From: Melampsora larici-populina 98AG31
Taxonomy: Eukaryota; Basidiomycota; Pucciniomycetes; Pucciniales; Melampsoraceae
Length of the DNA stretch: 64,000 nucleotides
Reading direction: 5' to 3'
Assembly: GCF_000204055.1 (NCBI RefSeq)
Contig: NW_006768778.1
Coordinates: forward strand, 258,185 to 322,184
Shown here: positions 34,653 through 48,467 of the stretch, piece after piece
How the letters are laid out: each line of letters starts with the position of its first letter
Position numbering within the stretch: the stretch's first letter is position 1
Program-made: the position numbers and the translations under genes
Notes under the pieces: model-generated
Database searches by the model: none
What the model was told of the DNA's origin: nothing
Seen by the model: the letters and a program-made list of their open reading frames with translations, nothing else

Positions 34653-36982
34653 CTAAAAAAAACCGTTACCCATGAATTCCATGTTTTTGCGCTTGCTCAA
34701 TTTTTTTGAAAGCCAAACATTCCTTAAATGCACCATCTGTTCCAAAAAGAAGTTGTACCTAAGGGAATGCATGCTGCGGCACATAGAAGCGAACCCACCG
34801 TACCAAATATTGGTGAGTTCTGCAGCTGATGCATTGAACACCCACTTACCATTTTCTTGTATATCTGGGAACAGCTTTGGGTCCGTGAAAAGTTTACAAA
34901 ATTCGTCACTTTCCGCATGAGACCGGTGGTGGAAAGGGTCGACTGGTATGACTTTGCCTTGGAATCTGGTTGTGTCGCCATTACCGTGGTAGATGTGTTC
35001 CGTGAGGCGACAAGCGTTGTCGTAAAAAACTACTTCCGGGATGCCTTGAGGAAAAGTCTCTTCCAAAAAACACTGATACCACGTCAAAACTGTTTCAATA
35101 ACAACAATAACAAACAGAAGAAGCGGTGTATAGTGTTTATTCAACTCACCTTGACGGCACTCACAGATTCAGAGTGGTAGAATGTCTTTCTTGCCAAGAT
35201 TATACCACAACAGCCCACTACAAGTTGATCGTTGTGTGTACGGCACCTTGATACCACCAGTTTGGTATGAGCTTGCAATTCACCACCATCACGGGCGCCC
35301 TCGTGGGCACGGTTGGACTCGTCAGCTTCCCGTAAGGCCTTGATATCATTGATCTCTCCTGTTTCGGCGTCCATGTGCACGGTCGGATCAGATGGAAGAT
35401 TGCTCCCAGGTCGATTAAGGATGGCAGTGAGTGAGAAATTGGTTTTGACACGTTCTGTGAACCTAGCCCACGCCTCTATGTGGGCATTCAGGTCACACGT
35501 TTTTGATTCGGGGATAGCGTTTCTTTGGCAAGGTTGTACATGACAGCGGTTCCCCAACAGCGAGTGATGCAAAGCACAGAATCGGTCGTTGATTTTCTCC
35601 AAGGGATTGGTGCAAGGTCCTTCAGGCCGTGGTTGTCCGGATTCTCTAGTGATTTCCTCAAGTTGCTCTGAGGATGCACTGCAACGCCAGTGTCCGATGG
35701 TCAACCCATTGGTCACCACCGCGCGAATTCCTGAAAGGCATTGGATGTTAGTTTGTTAGATAGTACAGACACGGTGCTGCATCCAAAGAAATATGAATGT
35801 TATGTACCGTAAAACACTTCTTTGCCCGTCTCGGGATCCACCCCACCCGATTTTACGCGCACACAGCTGCTGCAATAGTGATCGCGGAAGCTGGTGCCTT
35901 CAACGTCCAGCCGCTCCAGATGGGAGCGGATAGCGTCGTCGAAACGAAGGTCGTCCGTTCCTGTCGCAGGAAGTAGCACTTGGTTTCCCCTGCAATCTTC
36001 GTGGGCCAGCAGGTCACAGAGTTCAAGACCGTCTAGACACACACGTTCTGACATAGTCGGCGTACACGTCTGTGCTGAGTCGAACTGAGGTACACGAGAA
36101 TCTTCAACGTATATTTCGTTGTACCAGTTCGTAAGGTTGAAGTGCGAGATGCTAGGTTCAAGCGTAATTGATAGACGTAATTGATAGAAATAGAACATTA
36201 TGAGGAGAGAATATCAGTATCAGCAAAGTGTGCGCAGAGCCATAAGAGTGAATAATCGATCAAAAGGTGATAAGAATCAATACAGAGACATTGGAACCGT
36301 GCACTTACTGAGCTAGCATTTGTATAACGCGGAAAAGGTGGCCCAAACGATTTGTGAGGTAATAGTGACAATGGACATGGAGTATGTTGACGTCACGTCC
36401 CTGGTTCAAAGTATAATAGTGTCGAGTTTTAGCGGTTGTGTAGTAACTAGGCCGATACGTTGCTCCACATCCTATTGATTGAGTCATTAAGTTACAATTT
36501 TTCCAATAACAATCGAACACTTTAGTAGCCTCACCTGGGCAATCGAGTATGACTGTCTGAACTGGGTGCACACCATCGGTGTCGAAAAGGTACCCGTTCA
36601 GGCGGGTATGAACGTGTAGGTTGCGTGAAGCTGGGCAAACAAGACATTGGGATACCGGTGGTCGTATAAATTTTTCAGGGAGCTTGAACTGGAGGCCAAA
36701 CGTGCGTATGGCGCTTTTTGGATCGAACGGTGCCAAAGGTAACAACGGAAAGACTAGAGTCCATAAATCATTCATGAGGTGCTCAGGAACCTGGGTGGAA
36801 AGGGCTGTTGTGAGGAAGGGTAGCACCGTGGGTCGGTGGGCTGTTAGACTGATGGCTTGTCCAGCAACATGGTTGACCTCGGACGCCAAGGTGAAGAACT
36901 GTACGAAATCAGTGACTGTGAGGGTGGCGATTAGATGAGGACTGGTTTCCGACATCTGACCTATAAAGTCGATGAGTAGCAT
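34653..36982 (-). CDS. CxC cysteine-cluster KDZ-type transposase, copy 1
   Basis: Five exons (36982-36535, 36471-36309, 36151-35808, 35730-35150, 35072-34653) give 651 residues, 1,956 nt. The N-terminal third holds one cysteine cluster (CLVC ... DCPGCGATYRPSYY, split by intron 1), then DHYCSSC, TIGHWRCS and the CxC knuckle FCALHHSLLGNRCHVQPC with KTCDL. The C-terminal part has VVFYDNACRL, PVDPFHHRSHAESDEFC and FNASAAELTNIWYGGFASM, which fit the KDZ transposase core including the conserved Glu of the AE(l/q)TN box. It would cut and move the element in the nucleus. The start lies about 260 bp inside the right terminal repeat. No stop or frameshift, so this copy may be active. Confidence 0.85.
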
Positions 36983-37241
36983 AGTGCAAATGGGAGTGAG
37001 CGATGTCGTTTTGGTGAGGTAGGTGCAATCGATCGGTGAAGTTGAGGTGAGGTGATCACATCGGAGGGCGGGTTGGTTGATTTGTCACAGACGTGATTTT
37101 GTGAGCAAGGAATCACACGTGTGTAGCACACGTGTGAAGCAGAGTACGTGGCCAAAAGCCATACGGTATGTCGGTATGTCCAAAAGTGGAACGAGGGGCG
37201 TATAAGCCCATACAGCCCATACACTCATGGCTTATGGCGGG

Positions 37242-37295
37242 TCATTCTCAAATTCTCGGATTCTCAGAGAATTCTCAGGGGGCCCCCGGATCCTG
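37242..37295 (-). repeat. Right terminal inverted repeat of element 1
   Basis: On the minus strand this reads CAGGATCCGGG, seven bases, then CTGAGAAT, TGAGAAT and CGAGAATTTGAGAATGA, matching the left end at 30,200-30,260 with gaps. Confidence 0.72.
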
Positions 37296-38990
37296 TAGTC
37301 TACCGGAGGCAAGGTGGAAAGTGCGGAAAGTGCAGAAACCGCGGAAAATACAGTGTAGATACAGGGCTACTCTGGAAGCCCTGTATAGAGCACAATTGTT
37401 TCAGAATCCGAAAGCAGCCAATGTGGCTGTTTTAAACACACATATCATTATCAAGCAAAAGATGTCAAGGCGTACTTCTCAAAAAACGAGAACGGATTTC
37501 CAGCACGGCTCACCAGCTGTTCACCAATCATCGGCATCCGAACAACGAGCTAGATCATATATATAGTGCTATCAGGAAGCAAGTGATACAATAAGATATG
37601 TATTACAATTTTTGGTATGGATCCGGATCCGAGTAGATAAGATCGATGGGTACAAGTAAGGACCCAGGAGTCATAAAGATCAGATTTGGAATTAAAAAAA
37701 TGACAGAGGATGTTCTTTGAGAATTTATCACAGAATAAACACAATCTTTCAGTTATACTACTCAAGTAGAACTAGTGATTTTAATTAAAGAAAAGAACAT
37801 TGTTTTCCAAAGAAAAACACTGACTTGATATTGTTCAAGTTTACTAAGAGTAATAATACAAACTCTAAAAGGAGCAAGAAGTTGATCATGGTGTTGTAGA
37901 TCATATGGAGTCGAAATCTTAAGTGCGAAACGTTCTATTTTAAAAAATGAGTTGGTCGATAAGGAACAAATTTTTGCGTCTTTCAACATCGATCTCACAT
38001 CCTACCAGTGTTTGACTTTGACCCAAATGTTGAAGATATAACACTAATTTATTGGTGAGCTTGATCCTGTTTCCCTTACCAGATGTGATTGACAAAGTGG
38101 GATGAATATGAAGGACATTCACAGAGCATGGAGTAGCAAATCAAATCGCTCAATCATGCCAAGATGTTGATATGTAATAATTCATAATTCAAAAAGGTGA
38201 GTTTCAATCAACGTTTTTAAGAATTTATTGATGATTGACTAGTGGGGAGTTGGTAGGCCTTGTTTCTCCTCATGCCCTGCCTCTTTCAATCATGTTGATT
38301 CACCTATTCGCCTTGTCAGATGATGTAGTAACATGTGCAAAGGCTAGCTTCCCAAATCGGACAATGCTCGTTGAGAGCAGCCTGTATAGGTCTGTATAAA
38401 TTCCGCACTTTCCATATCCGCGCTTCGCGCAGGCTCCAATTCTTTGGATTACTCTTGTACGCTATGGGGGCGCCATCAATTCAAAACCCGCGTGCATCAC
38501 AAGAATTGTACTCAAAGTTTAATTATACACGTGATGAGTGAGAATGATTGCCTAGGTAAATACGTCTTTCATCTTGGCAGGGTCACTTTGCACTTCCATG
38601 GGAAAAGCAATCAAGCCTTGTTTTTCATAGCAAAAAACATCATCAGAACCTTTTACATCAATAATCACTGACCTCATCTCTTGTTAAGGGTTAGTCAACT
38701 CTTTGTATAAGTAGGTAGGAAGAATGGTAATGAGTTGTAGATCTGAGTGAAGAATGTATCTTGGAGCTCACATCACCAATCCAATCTTGCCTTGCCTTGC
38801 CAGTGAATTGTCACCAAAGCTCTCAAGTTCTTGGAGTCAAGGCCAGAGTTTGAATAACAGGTATTTCTGGGGAAGAGCTGTGCTCAGTTTTTGACGCTTG
38901 GCTCAAATTTAGCTGCCTGTGGATGTTTTCACTAAAATTTTAAATCAGACACCCCTGGGGAAAGTCTCTTGGCATCAACATGAATTCTCC
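37296..38990. other. Non-coding spacer with a second inverted-repeat pair
   Basis: No gene. GGAAAGTGCGGAAA...TACAGTGTAGATACAGGGCT (37,316-37,375) is roughly mirrored by CCTGTATAGGTCTGTATAAA...TTCCGCACTTTCC (38,380-38,413). This suggests an old 1.1-kb insertion whose left end touches element 1. Confidence 0.45.
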
Positions 38991-40070
38991 AGTACTGTTT
39001 GAAACATTCACTCCTCATTTGCTTCTCATCATAGTGTAGTAATCCTCATCTGGATTACTTAAGTAAAATCTGAATTGTGAGAAGAGTAAAAGTAGATTCA
39101 TGGAATTCAAGAGCTTCACATATGGGGGTTGAGAGTGGTGAGCTTGCCACACCTCTAACACAGTGACAGGTGGCCAGTACATTGTACCCCGTTTGTTATA
39201 TGCAATATCTTGATATAAGCATGTCAACTGTGGAGAAATATGATGTGCTAACATTCAGCAATGAATAATTGTGAAGTAAGCATAATTCAACTTTGGCTAC
39301 CTTTTTATCTTGAATCATACATCAGGTGAGAATTAACTGCAGATGAACAGATATGAGAGGTAATCTTGCTGATTGGGGTCATGTCCCGTCCCATCAGAAC
39401 ACAGTGGTACTGCTCATCAGTTGGCCTTATTACACCAAAAATCCCCACAAAAGCATATTCTCTCTCTCCTGGGAAATATGCTTAACTACATGGGAAAATT
39501 CTCAACATAAAGGTATATTCAGGGCTGGTTCTTGTCAATCTCATGCTCTAACCATTATGATTCAAGCAATTTTGTTTTAGCAGGACACTTGTTGCACACA
39601 ATCCCTTGCATCACTGGCAATATCCATACAAAGGGCTTGCTTATATCAAGAGTTGACTGCACAAAATTGGTCCTTACATGCCTTTCTGTAATGACAATCT
39701 CAGCAATGGCCACATCTATACTGTACATGTGCATCCGGAAAAGATACAACACATTAGTCGGGGCCGGCAGAGTAAATGTGACGTATCTTTTACGGATGCA
39801 CTTGTAGAAGCCCCGTATGCATACCCAGTCATAGTCATCCATTCATCATCTACATATTGATTCTCACCGAAGCTGATGAATATTTCCAGATACTTTAGGG
39901 TGTGCTCAATTCTTGAAGGCATACCCAGCTGTTTTATCTATCATCTTGCTCAGTGTGATGCCTTCACATCCTGGCCTGGTGCCCAGTGGAGCTTGAGCTC
40001 TACCGTGTCCCATAGTTCTTTGATGAGTTTCTTCACAAAAGGAATAAGACATTGGCCCAATTATGGCTAG
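38990..40070 (-). pseudogene. Decayed transposon ORF of unknown type
   Basis: Protein-like fragments occur in changing frames on the minus strand: LWDTVELKLHWAPGQDVKAS (about 40,020-39,960), VDDEWMTMTGYAYGAS (about 39,860), YVTFTLPAPTNVLYLFRM with FVWILPVMQGIVCNKCPAKT (39,842-39,555), and YWPPVTVLEVWQAHHSQPP (about 39,175). Stops and frameshifts separate them. They read as one old coding region, probably from a transposon, but I cannot place the family. Confidence 0.35.
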
Positions 40071-41122
40071 CTTGGACAGTGTATTTCTCTTAATGCAAAC
40101 TGATGGTTGCTAAAACCCAACAGGTTCACTCTTACAGTATCTTCTTGCAAAAGTTGTGATGAGATTCTCATCACTCTGTTTTGTAGGAGGTCACAAAGAC
40201 TGATTGTTGTTATACCAAGGGTTGTATGAAGGGGTCATGCTTGCTCCATCTGTGTCAAGGGCAATGTTTGATATTCTCCTAAGTTCAATTTATTTGCTTG
40301 ATTTTGAAACTTTTGAAGCATTGCAAGCAATATTGTAGAACACTACATGCTGATATTGTGTTCACCAAGGCTAGTGCTGGGCAGTGCTGTCCTTGATAAC
40401 ACTGTGTCTCTCACACTGTTTTCTCACAGCCCAATAGATAGGGGGGTGACTTGACCTGTCAGGCAGTCAGTCAGATGTACACTGACTTGTGGTGCTGTGC
40501 AATGCTCAGAACTCACCATACAATGGGACACACAGATTTCATGAAGCTCCGGATTCTCTGACTGTGAGGAAACCTATGTAGAGCTTGAATCTTCAACAAT
40601 GCCTTAGCTTAACAAAGCACTCTCTGTGCAGCCGTGTCCGTGCCCTTGCAGAGGGGCTTATGACTAATCATGGATTCCTGGTGTGAGTACCACAAGGGCC
40701 AAGTGTCCTTAAGGAGTTTTTGTTGTTTTTTGGCTTCCCTCACTGACAAACATCACTTTACCCTACAGGGAAAGTTGTTCATCATCATTTTCTACATGGG
40801 GAAAACCACTCTATAATGCTGTTCTTGAGGCACATTTTTGAGCCTTATGTCCCATTTGTAAAGGGGGTGTATTCACACCCTACCCAATTTTTGAATCAAC
40901 AATTGTTATACAAATTTTCACACCACTTTTTTGGCTGCATTATTCAGAGTGCCTATCATGTTAGGCTACAAGATCATGTAGAAATTTGTTTTGAACAACT
41001 TTGCCTGCGCAGTAAAGTGAGGTTGGCTTGTGAGGGAAGCATAAAAATGTGAAAAACTGCGCAAGGACACTTAATCCTTGTACATAGTGCTCACGCCGAG
41101 GGCATGGTCGGACTCGCGGAAG
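40071..41122. other. Non-coding spacer left of element 2
   Basis: About 1 kb with no recognisable gene or strong repeat, possibly a continuation of the decayed element. Confidence 0.45.
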
Positions 41123-41666
41123 TTTGGGAACGTTCCCAAAAAAAAGGTTCCTTAACTACTTAGGAACATTCCTAAATAAGTGTCATACACATCTGATACA
41201 CGATGTGTCAGAACATAGCCGGATTCGGTAGACGCAGTGAGATAGCTAAATTTACACATGCAAGTTCAGTGACATCTAAATTTAAATAAACCCATTCGGC
41301 CAAGGCACCATGACCGCGGCCACAGCCAGTCCTCGCATCACCAGCACCTTCGCGGCATTCCCTGTTAATATCGTCCTTTTTGCATCGGATCACTCTCACT
41401 CAATCCAAGAAGGTAATACCGAGTAACTTATCAAACCCCGTTTGAGTAGTAAAAACCATGACGGTGATAAATTGCCCATGGGTTTTGATCTCATTTGATC
41501 CAAAAGCATCAACAAATGAACGAACCTACCTCTGGTAAAGCCGGGATCTATCCAATGAATTAGAACAAACAACACGAACCAGATGTTTCAAGATATATAC
41601 GTATATATATATAATATTTCTGATGTTAGCTATTTTCATCCTCCTCTCTGGTTTCTGTTTGTTTCA

Positions 41667-44063
41667 ATGTCCACTCCTCAATTACATTATCCTAAACTAT
41701 TTTATGCTCGTCGGATCCATCCCCACCGTGTGTTAACAGTCGCACTCAATCAACCAACAGGATTTCATTGCGCCGGCCCGCGCTGTAGACATCGACCTAC
41801 TCACACGTCTCATTACTACAATCCTCGTCACCAACCAAACAAGCCGTTAATAGGCCTTAAGGTACGATTTTCAATGATCTATAGACCCATTATAAATAGA
41901 TGCTGATAGTGAGCAATGATTAATACCAGTGTCCGCTTGACAAAGCAAACCAAGCAGCATTTCGGACGTACAGTCGACTCGAGTACCTTCAAGATATATG
42001 CACATTGAATAACCTATCCGCCTCTATTGTACCTGCCGCCGCTGTTTCATCCAGTCCAACAGCACATATTAGCAAAAGACACGCCAACCACCTTCCCTCT
42101 AATATGACTGAACCGAAACGATCACGCTTACCTTGCGCAGGAATCCACGGTGTCAGTACCCACGTCGGTAAAGGCAAGCCAGGTAATCGCAAATGTACAT
42201 GGCAAGTGTGTCCTGACGTACGTGTGTTACTCTTGATATGAAAATATGAATATCTAAACTGAGAAATCGATTTTATTTGCAAACACTTTTGTAATTAGTG
42301 CTGCCGTCCTCAGCGTATCGCCACAGGAACAACATGTTACACTCATGAGACTGCCGAGCGCGCGAAGGCCACCGTCGTTCCCAATACTCAACCTTTTCTC
42401 AAAAGTGTCATAGAAGCAGCAGGAAGCAGCGGCAACCTAGCATCACCAATGGAATCAAACATGCAAGAATCCGAGAATGTTCAATCTCAGTCGCTACTAG
42501 TACCTCCACCTCCGATGCATCCTTTGGCTTTGTCACGATCGACCATGCGACTTTACCATCTCAATCGCTCCAATGAAGAAGAAGCAAAGCGTGCCGAAGA
42601 GGCAGCTGAGGCAAGTTGCGACAAAAACATATCAATTTCGCTATGGCTCAAAGTACGTGCTTGTGCGATTTAGTTAACCCAAAGTAAGAAGACAACAACC
42701 GGTCGACTTATGTTAAATCCAATTACTTCGATACAGGCGGACAGTGATCCAATACCTTTCTTGTTTGCTTCTAAATCAATGAAGCACTTTGCGATATCGG
42801 AATGCGAACCTTTGATGCTTTTCATCAAGGCTAGTGAGCCACATTGGAATCAGTGCCTGCGCGTATACGACGTGAAAGCGGACAGATGGGTAAGTATGTT
42901 ATTAAATATGTTTGGCAGACATCCAATATGGCTAACTCCACCAAATTCAATCTCTATGTCTTTATATGTAGAATGTAGCATTAGTCGGGACATCCATCCC
43001 CATGTTGACACCTATTCGCGAAGCGTTGGTGTGCATGACGTCAGTGGAGCCGAAGCTGTGCTGTGGGCTGAAGGAATTGCAAGAAAGGCTCGTTCCCACT
43101 TGTATGTTGCTCAAACACACTTTGGAATTGCTACGAGCGACACCTGCTAGAACACCTACACCTACCAAACGCGGCCCTTCAGCAAGTAACTTGGCTCGAT
43201 CATCGTCAGTATCAACAGAATCGTCTTACAACTGTACTCCACATTCATCCACGCCAGAATTTACACCGGTCCAATTGGGGAAAAACAAAGACCTCAAAGA
43301 CAAAAGCAAACGCCACACCGACCGGGTTGACAAGTCACCGCGCATTTCGCCTCAATATTCTTCCAACTCTTCTTCCGGTGACGAACCAAATCCTTTCGAA
43401 GAGCCTCAAGTCGTGATCCCTCCCAGGGGACCTAGATTTTCACGTAACATCTTCAACGAGCCCAAAAGCAATCCCGAAATCAATTCTACCCAACATGCGA
43501 ACGACAATTCATTGTCTCCAATTATTGATCTGACTGACAATTTACCTACTGATAGCTTTCAAAATGGCAATTTAGATGGTAACAGTGAGACTATCAGCGA
43601 TCAAGTAGACAGTGGATTTTTCCAAGGCTCAACACCTCGTCAACCCCGACCACCGCAACAACCGCTTGATGACCAACCAGATATCGTTGGGGTCAAGAGT
43701 AAAAGGAGGACTCGCAAAACAGGTTTAGTGAGTCTCATTTGTTGTATTTTCTGATTGCAAAATTATATAACATTTGACGCATAATTTATCCAGTGGCCAC
43801 CACCGGATATGTCAATGCAGGTTATGATTCAGTGGCATTTAAAACATTTGACTACCAAGGGGAAGAGGCAAGTATGGGAGAGTTTTTTTTCGCCTCCATA
43901 TATGTGGGATCGCACTGCGATGTATCGATATATACGATGGATTACCATCGTAACTGAGGCGAGATGGGAGGAATGGTTTGCAAAGTGCACTCGGGAACAG
44001 GTTTCGCCTACGTTTGCAACAGCCAAGTTTTCTTTCAGTGGTGAATTGGCGGAAGTGTGGTAA
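41667..44063 (+). CDS. KDZ-element zinc-cluster protein, copy 2
   Basis: Six exons (41667-41861, 41930-42217, 42299-42652, 42737-42889, 42972-43727, 43794-44063), all phase 0, give 671 residues. Motifs match copy 1: CAGPRC near the N-terminus, the cluster CTWQVCPDCC with CYTHETAERA, a helix region ending in SLWLK, then SEPHWNQCLRVYDVKADRW (copy 1: GPTWNRALCFWDDKIDSW), a Ser/Pro-rich linker with DEPNPFEEPQ, and the C-terminal domain MSMQVMIQWHLKHL...TAMYRYIRWITIVTEARWEE. Exon 4 is 153 nt in both copies. Here intron 2 has a normal GT donor. There is no stop. It probably shares whatever accessory role copy 1 has. Similarity is modest, so the two elements parted long ago. Confidence 0.78.
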
Positions 44064-45589
44064 CTGATATAATTGGAAACATTCGTTTTATGAGTTCACG
44101 AAAGTGTTTGATTCCTTATTCTCTTTTCAATTTATTAAACTTTTGTGTTCAATAATTGTTCAACTTCTTATAACAAATTCCGATATTTGGTCACAGCTTA
44201 TATATATTGTCATGTATTGCAATAAGTTTTTAACAAGTGTACTAGCCTCATCGGCGGCGGGCGCCGCGTCATTGAATCATATGCAATTGAATAACCAATT
44301 GGAAACTGTTTTCTTGTGGGCATACATCGCATCCACCACCCACCCTGGAATAATTCCATGCAAGCTTCCAAATATCTCTAAGTGGACATGCATCACACAT
44401 TCAATTTCTTATGACCTACTAAAACACTCCAATACATGATCATAGCTCACCATTAAGCTCAAGAATTTTGACACAGAGCAGAAGACACTTGAAACAGATT
44501 AACGCAAACCCCTAAACCTGGTTCACAAGAAACACAATATTGTGTACATACCAATTGGGTCAAAGTATTTTACATCCAAAATCAACAATAACCATGGAGA
44601 GTCTGTCTTTGTTTTTTGTAACTTTTTCTCATAATTTCATAGTCCTCAATTTTCCTCATCAAATCCAACTTCCCAAGATTCAATAATACACCATCTCTTT
44701 TCATGTTGATTATGAAACTATTTTCTAAAGGTAAAAGTTTAATGACATCAAATAATCCCTTCCAACCAATTTCCCAAACCTTTAAAGTTTCTCTGATTGT
44801 ATTAAACCAACCATTTCCAACTCAAACTTCAATTGATGACCCCGATTTAAAGTGATAGATTTAATTCCAATACCATTGGGAACAGTTTTATCTGAACTTA
44901 TGTTTGATAATTATTGATTGATTTTCAATTATTCATTTAGTTTTCTTTTATGGATTAAGTATAACATATTGTATTGCCTGTTTGATCTTGTTTTATTGTC
45001 AAGGTACCTTGTTCATCCTAGATCAATCATTATTTGAAGTCCAACCATTTGGAACACACATTTACCTTTTCCAGAGTTTGAAGTAGGATAGGTTTGATAT
45101 ACTCCTAGAATACATATGCTCTGATCTGGTGTTCTGATCTTTCTTTCAGAAAGTCAAGCTTAAAAATGAATTTGCCTCACATGATTGTGTTGTAAAAAGA
45201 GTGTACAACTTCAATGTTCTCAACTGTTGCACTGATATCATTGTCAATAAGGTGTTATAACTGATTGCTTGCAAGCTGATGAAGGATCTGGAAGAGCTTT
45301 CAATCTGTCTTCACATACAGAAGTACCTTTCTCTATCAAAGACTGATAATCAATCTGCCTATGATGAAGCATTCCACTTGATAGCCCTGTGATTCAAGGA
45401 GGAAACTATAAATTATACACAAATCCACAAGGATGGAAACTGATTGATATGAATCTGCTCAGAATGACACAAAACCAACCTGTCAATCCGGAGAAAGAAG
45501 GCACCAAGATGCAGTTTTCCTAGACGTAAGCATGTAATCACTCAAACTTGCAAAAAAACTTGGGGAAAATACCAACAAAATCATCTATA

Positions 45590-45727
45590 GTGGTACACAA
45601 AATTGAAAACTGCATGAGAAAACTGTATGAAAAAACCGCATGGATTTTCTGGTTTTTGCAGGGAAAGCCAAAAAAACCATGCGGTTTCATGTGGGTTTTT
45701 CATGTGGTTTTCAAATTTGTGTACCAC
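45590..45727. repeat. 138-bp foldback (MITE-like)
   Basis: The whole segment is nearly palindromic. GTGGTACACAAA...TGAAAAC at the left pairs with GTTTTCAAATTTGTGTACCAC at the right, and an inner pair AAACCGCATGG / CCATGCGGTTT flanks a short loop. TA occurs next to both ends, which would fit a mariner-like target, but this is weak. Confidence 0.75.
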
Positions 45728-48467
45728 TTATGTACAACTTCAAATTTATGCGCTCCAGAGGAAAAGATTGGTGGTTCAATTGATTGTTCAATATTCACAA
45801 GACCAAATAAACATGTAGTTTGATAATCTTGTGATTATTTACTCAAAATCATGATGCTGATGACTTGAGACCAAGATTGAGGGTGAAGGATAGATCCAAT
45901 TTCAGGTGATCTTGACAAAAAGAAACATTTGGATATACCCCCTGATGGCAACTCTAAAGAAAATTGGAGCTTTGATCTTGAGTTTGTACAAACACACTCT
46001 TGTCATTATAAGAGAGCAAGGTGGAAAAGAGGATCAACTTAGTCTGTGTATTAATTGAGGAGCAAAATGATTTCATAGTCTGACAGATCCCAAGGTATCT
46101 CCAAAACATCAAAATCTATCTATATACAATGGTAATGTGTCCACTCAGAAAACACCCAATGTGAGAGAATCAAGAACTCAGAAAGTGAGTTTTCAAACAG
46201 ATTCATTGTTTTTTCTCAGAATTTAATTGCAATCAAAACTACTCCAACATAGTGGGAAATTGTAATCAAAGATATTAAAACAATATTGTTCCCCTGGTGT
46301 AGCAATCAGCTGAGTTTTTTTCAGATCCAGAATTTTTCCTAATAAATTCATATATCAGTTTCAAGGAGGCTTTGATCAATAAGTTGTGAATAAGTGAACA
46401 TGTTGAATGGACCGTGGAATTTGCATAGTGCTCTGGGAGTATTGAATACAGTGGAAGTATTATCAGTAATTGAATGCATTTCACTTGATTTACATGTTGA
46501 TTCACTTATCAGACAACTTGATTGGATGTGATGGTGATTTGGTCAACACTTGATGTCACCATTGAATTTGTGGAAGCAAAGATACTGAAAATCAATTAAA
46601 GGTGGTTCGTGGTAGATCTCTGAATTCAAAGTGTAGTGATCAAATGATTCAATCAAATTCAGTTGTTCTAGAATGATTGACACCTTTTTCTGATGATATT
46701 TGAATATGATTGTGAAATCTGAATATCCTTGAGCAGAATCAACATGTGCCATTATGTTATTTGATTTGGATTAGATCAAGGATAATCAGATGAACTCGTT
46801 TTTAGGTTATGATTCAAATGAGCTTGTAAAACTGTTAAAACATCCCAATTTCGGTGAGCAATTTAGTTACAAGGAGATTTCAATTCTATAATGCACATCA
46901 CCTCATCATGATTAAACCTCACTGATCGATCAGGTTCAAAGGGGGACAATAATCTACATATATATATTCTAAGAAAAACAATCAGTACGACTGTCATTGT
47001 GATAATATTTCCAGGTGACAGCTTCTCACCTTGTTCTCCATCTCAATTCTGTCTGGTGATGATCAGAAGAGATAACAGCAAACCATGATCGCACAGTATT
47101 TGATCCGATGTAAAATTGACAATGGTGCCTAGAAGAACGGGAGTAGTGATCTTGAGCTCGAGTAGTGAGAATTTACTCGATAAACATTGATGTTACTTGT
47201 CTCTTGGTTTCCAACAGAATGTACAACTTACCTGACACTATCAAGATGGAATTAGAAGTTGATCAGCCAAGGACTTAGAAGAAATTGGAGACAGGTATGA
47301 ATGGAGTGGCTTGTGCCCACTGAGATGCAAGACCAGAAGGTGAAATGTTTATCAAAGCAGTAGCTTGCCCATTCCGATCCTCTTATTATTGTACTATTCT
47401 ACTGCGATTGTATGATTCAGTAGATCCCTACAATGCATCTTGATTTGAGTCAAAGGAGCCTAGTTTTTATTGTTGTATGTGATCAGAGCCGTACCAAAAA
47501 GGCGGGTGGTTTGGTCTCAGGGCGTATATAATTTAAAGCGACACCGTAGATCAGTCCGAAAGGTCGAAAAAGGGAGTATCATTGTCCAGGAGTGATATCG
47601 GGTGGTAAGAACTTGACTTATAAACAGATCTTGATGGATGGTTTTGGATGTGCTGTAGGGTCAGCTGAATGAGATAACTTCATGGTACATTGGAACTCGG
47701 GAAAGTAGTAGTTTTGTAAGGTAGTGTAAGCCTTTTAAGATGCATATGATATGTCAAGGGACAGGTCACAAACAAAAAGGGACAATCACACATACAATCA
47801 GTCTGAGAGATACGATCGATCAAAATAAGATTGCAGAGGAGTCATGGTTATATTGAGACAAAGATCAAGACGTACACAATAGATTTTGATTATCAAGCGT
47901 TTTTCAGTGGCACAATTGGTATCTGTAGCTCCTTCAGCTTTCTCTAGCACCTTGATGATATCGAGTAAAATGATAATAGCCTGATATATACAGCAGCGTC
48001 TTCTAATTACCATGTATCGTCTTGTGTGAATCATCTGTCTATTTGGATTAAATCAGGCATTACCATAAGATGGTCTGCTTGAGGTTGTTGTAAGACTGAG
48101 GATCGGATGATTTGATGAATTGCCGGACTGAAGATTGGTTGATTTTGTGGATTGCTGGAAAGAAGGTTGATGGTACTGATGGCCGCACTGGTGAGTAGCA
48201 ACTCTACTATCAAGTCGAGAACTGCCATAGTTGAGAAGACAAAGTATGTGGGTCCAAGGGTCCTTGATGATCATGAGGAAAGTGAAGTATTGATGGTAGG
48301 TGATGGTGAATTCTGAAACACGTGAGAGTAAAATCCAATGGTTAGGACGTGTAAACCCTGAAATTGTAGTAGGGATTGACAGTTTAATCAAGTTTTGCCG
48401 CCGAACACGGTTTACCTTTAACTTGAATGATTATAGTTTTGCTATACTTTCAGTTTCCTTATTCTTA

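Larger units (their letters stand above)
30200..37295. mobile_element. KDZ-type DNA transposon, element 1 (about 7.1 kb)
   Basis: Imperfect inverted repeats bound this region: CAGGATCCGGG at 30200-30210 with CTGAGAAT/GAGAATTTGAGAAT units to 30,260, and the complement at 37,242-37,295 (CCCGGATCCTG at its outer end). Between them are a plus-strand zinc-cluster gene, a plus-strand OB-like gene and a minus-strand CxC/KDZ transposase gene starting near the right end. A doubled CACACGTGTG palindrome sits at about 37,109-37,133, inside the right repeat. No clear target duplication is visible. All three genes appear open, so the element could be recent. Confidence 0.75.

Noticed and set aside
45548..45823. 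91-residue frame
   Set aside because: It lies over the foldback at 45,590-45,727 and reflects the palindrome.
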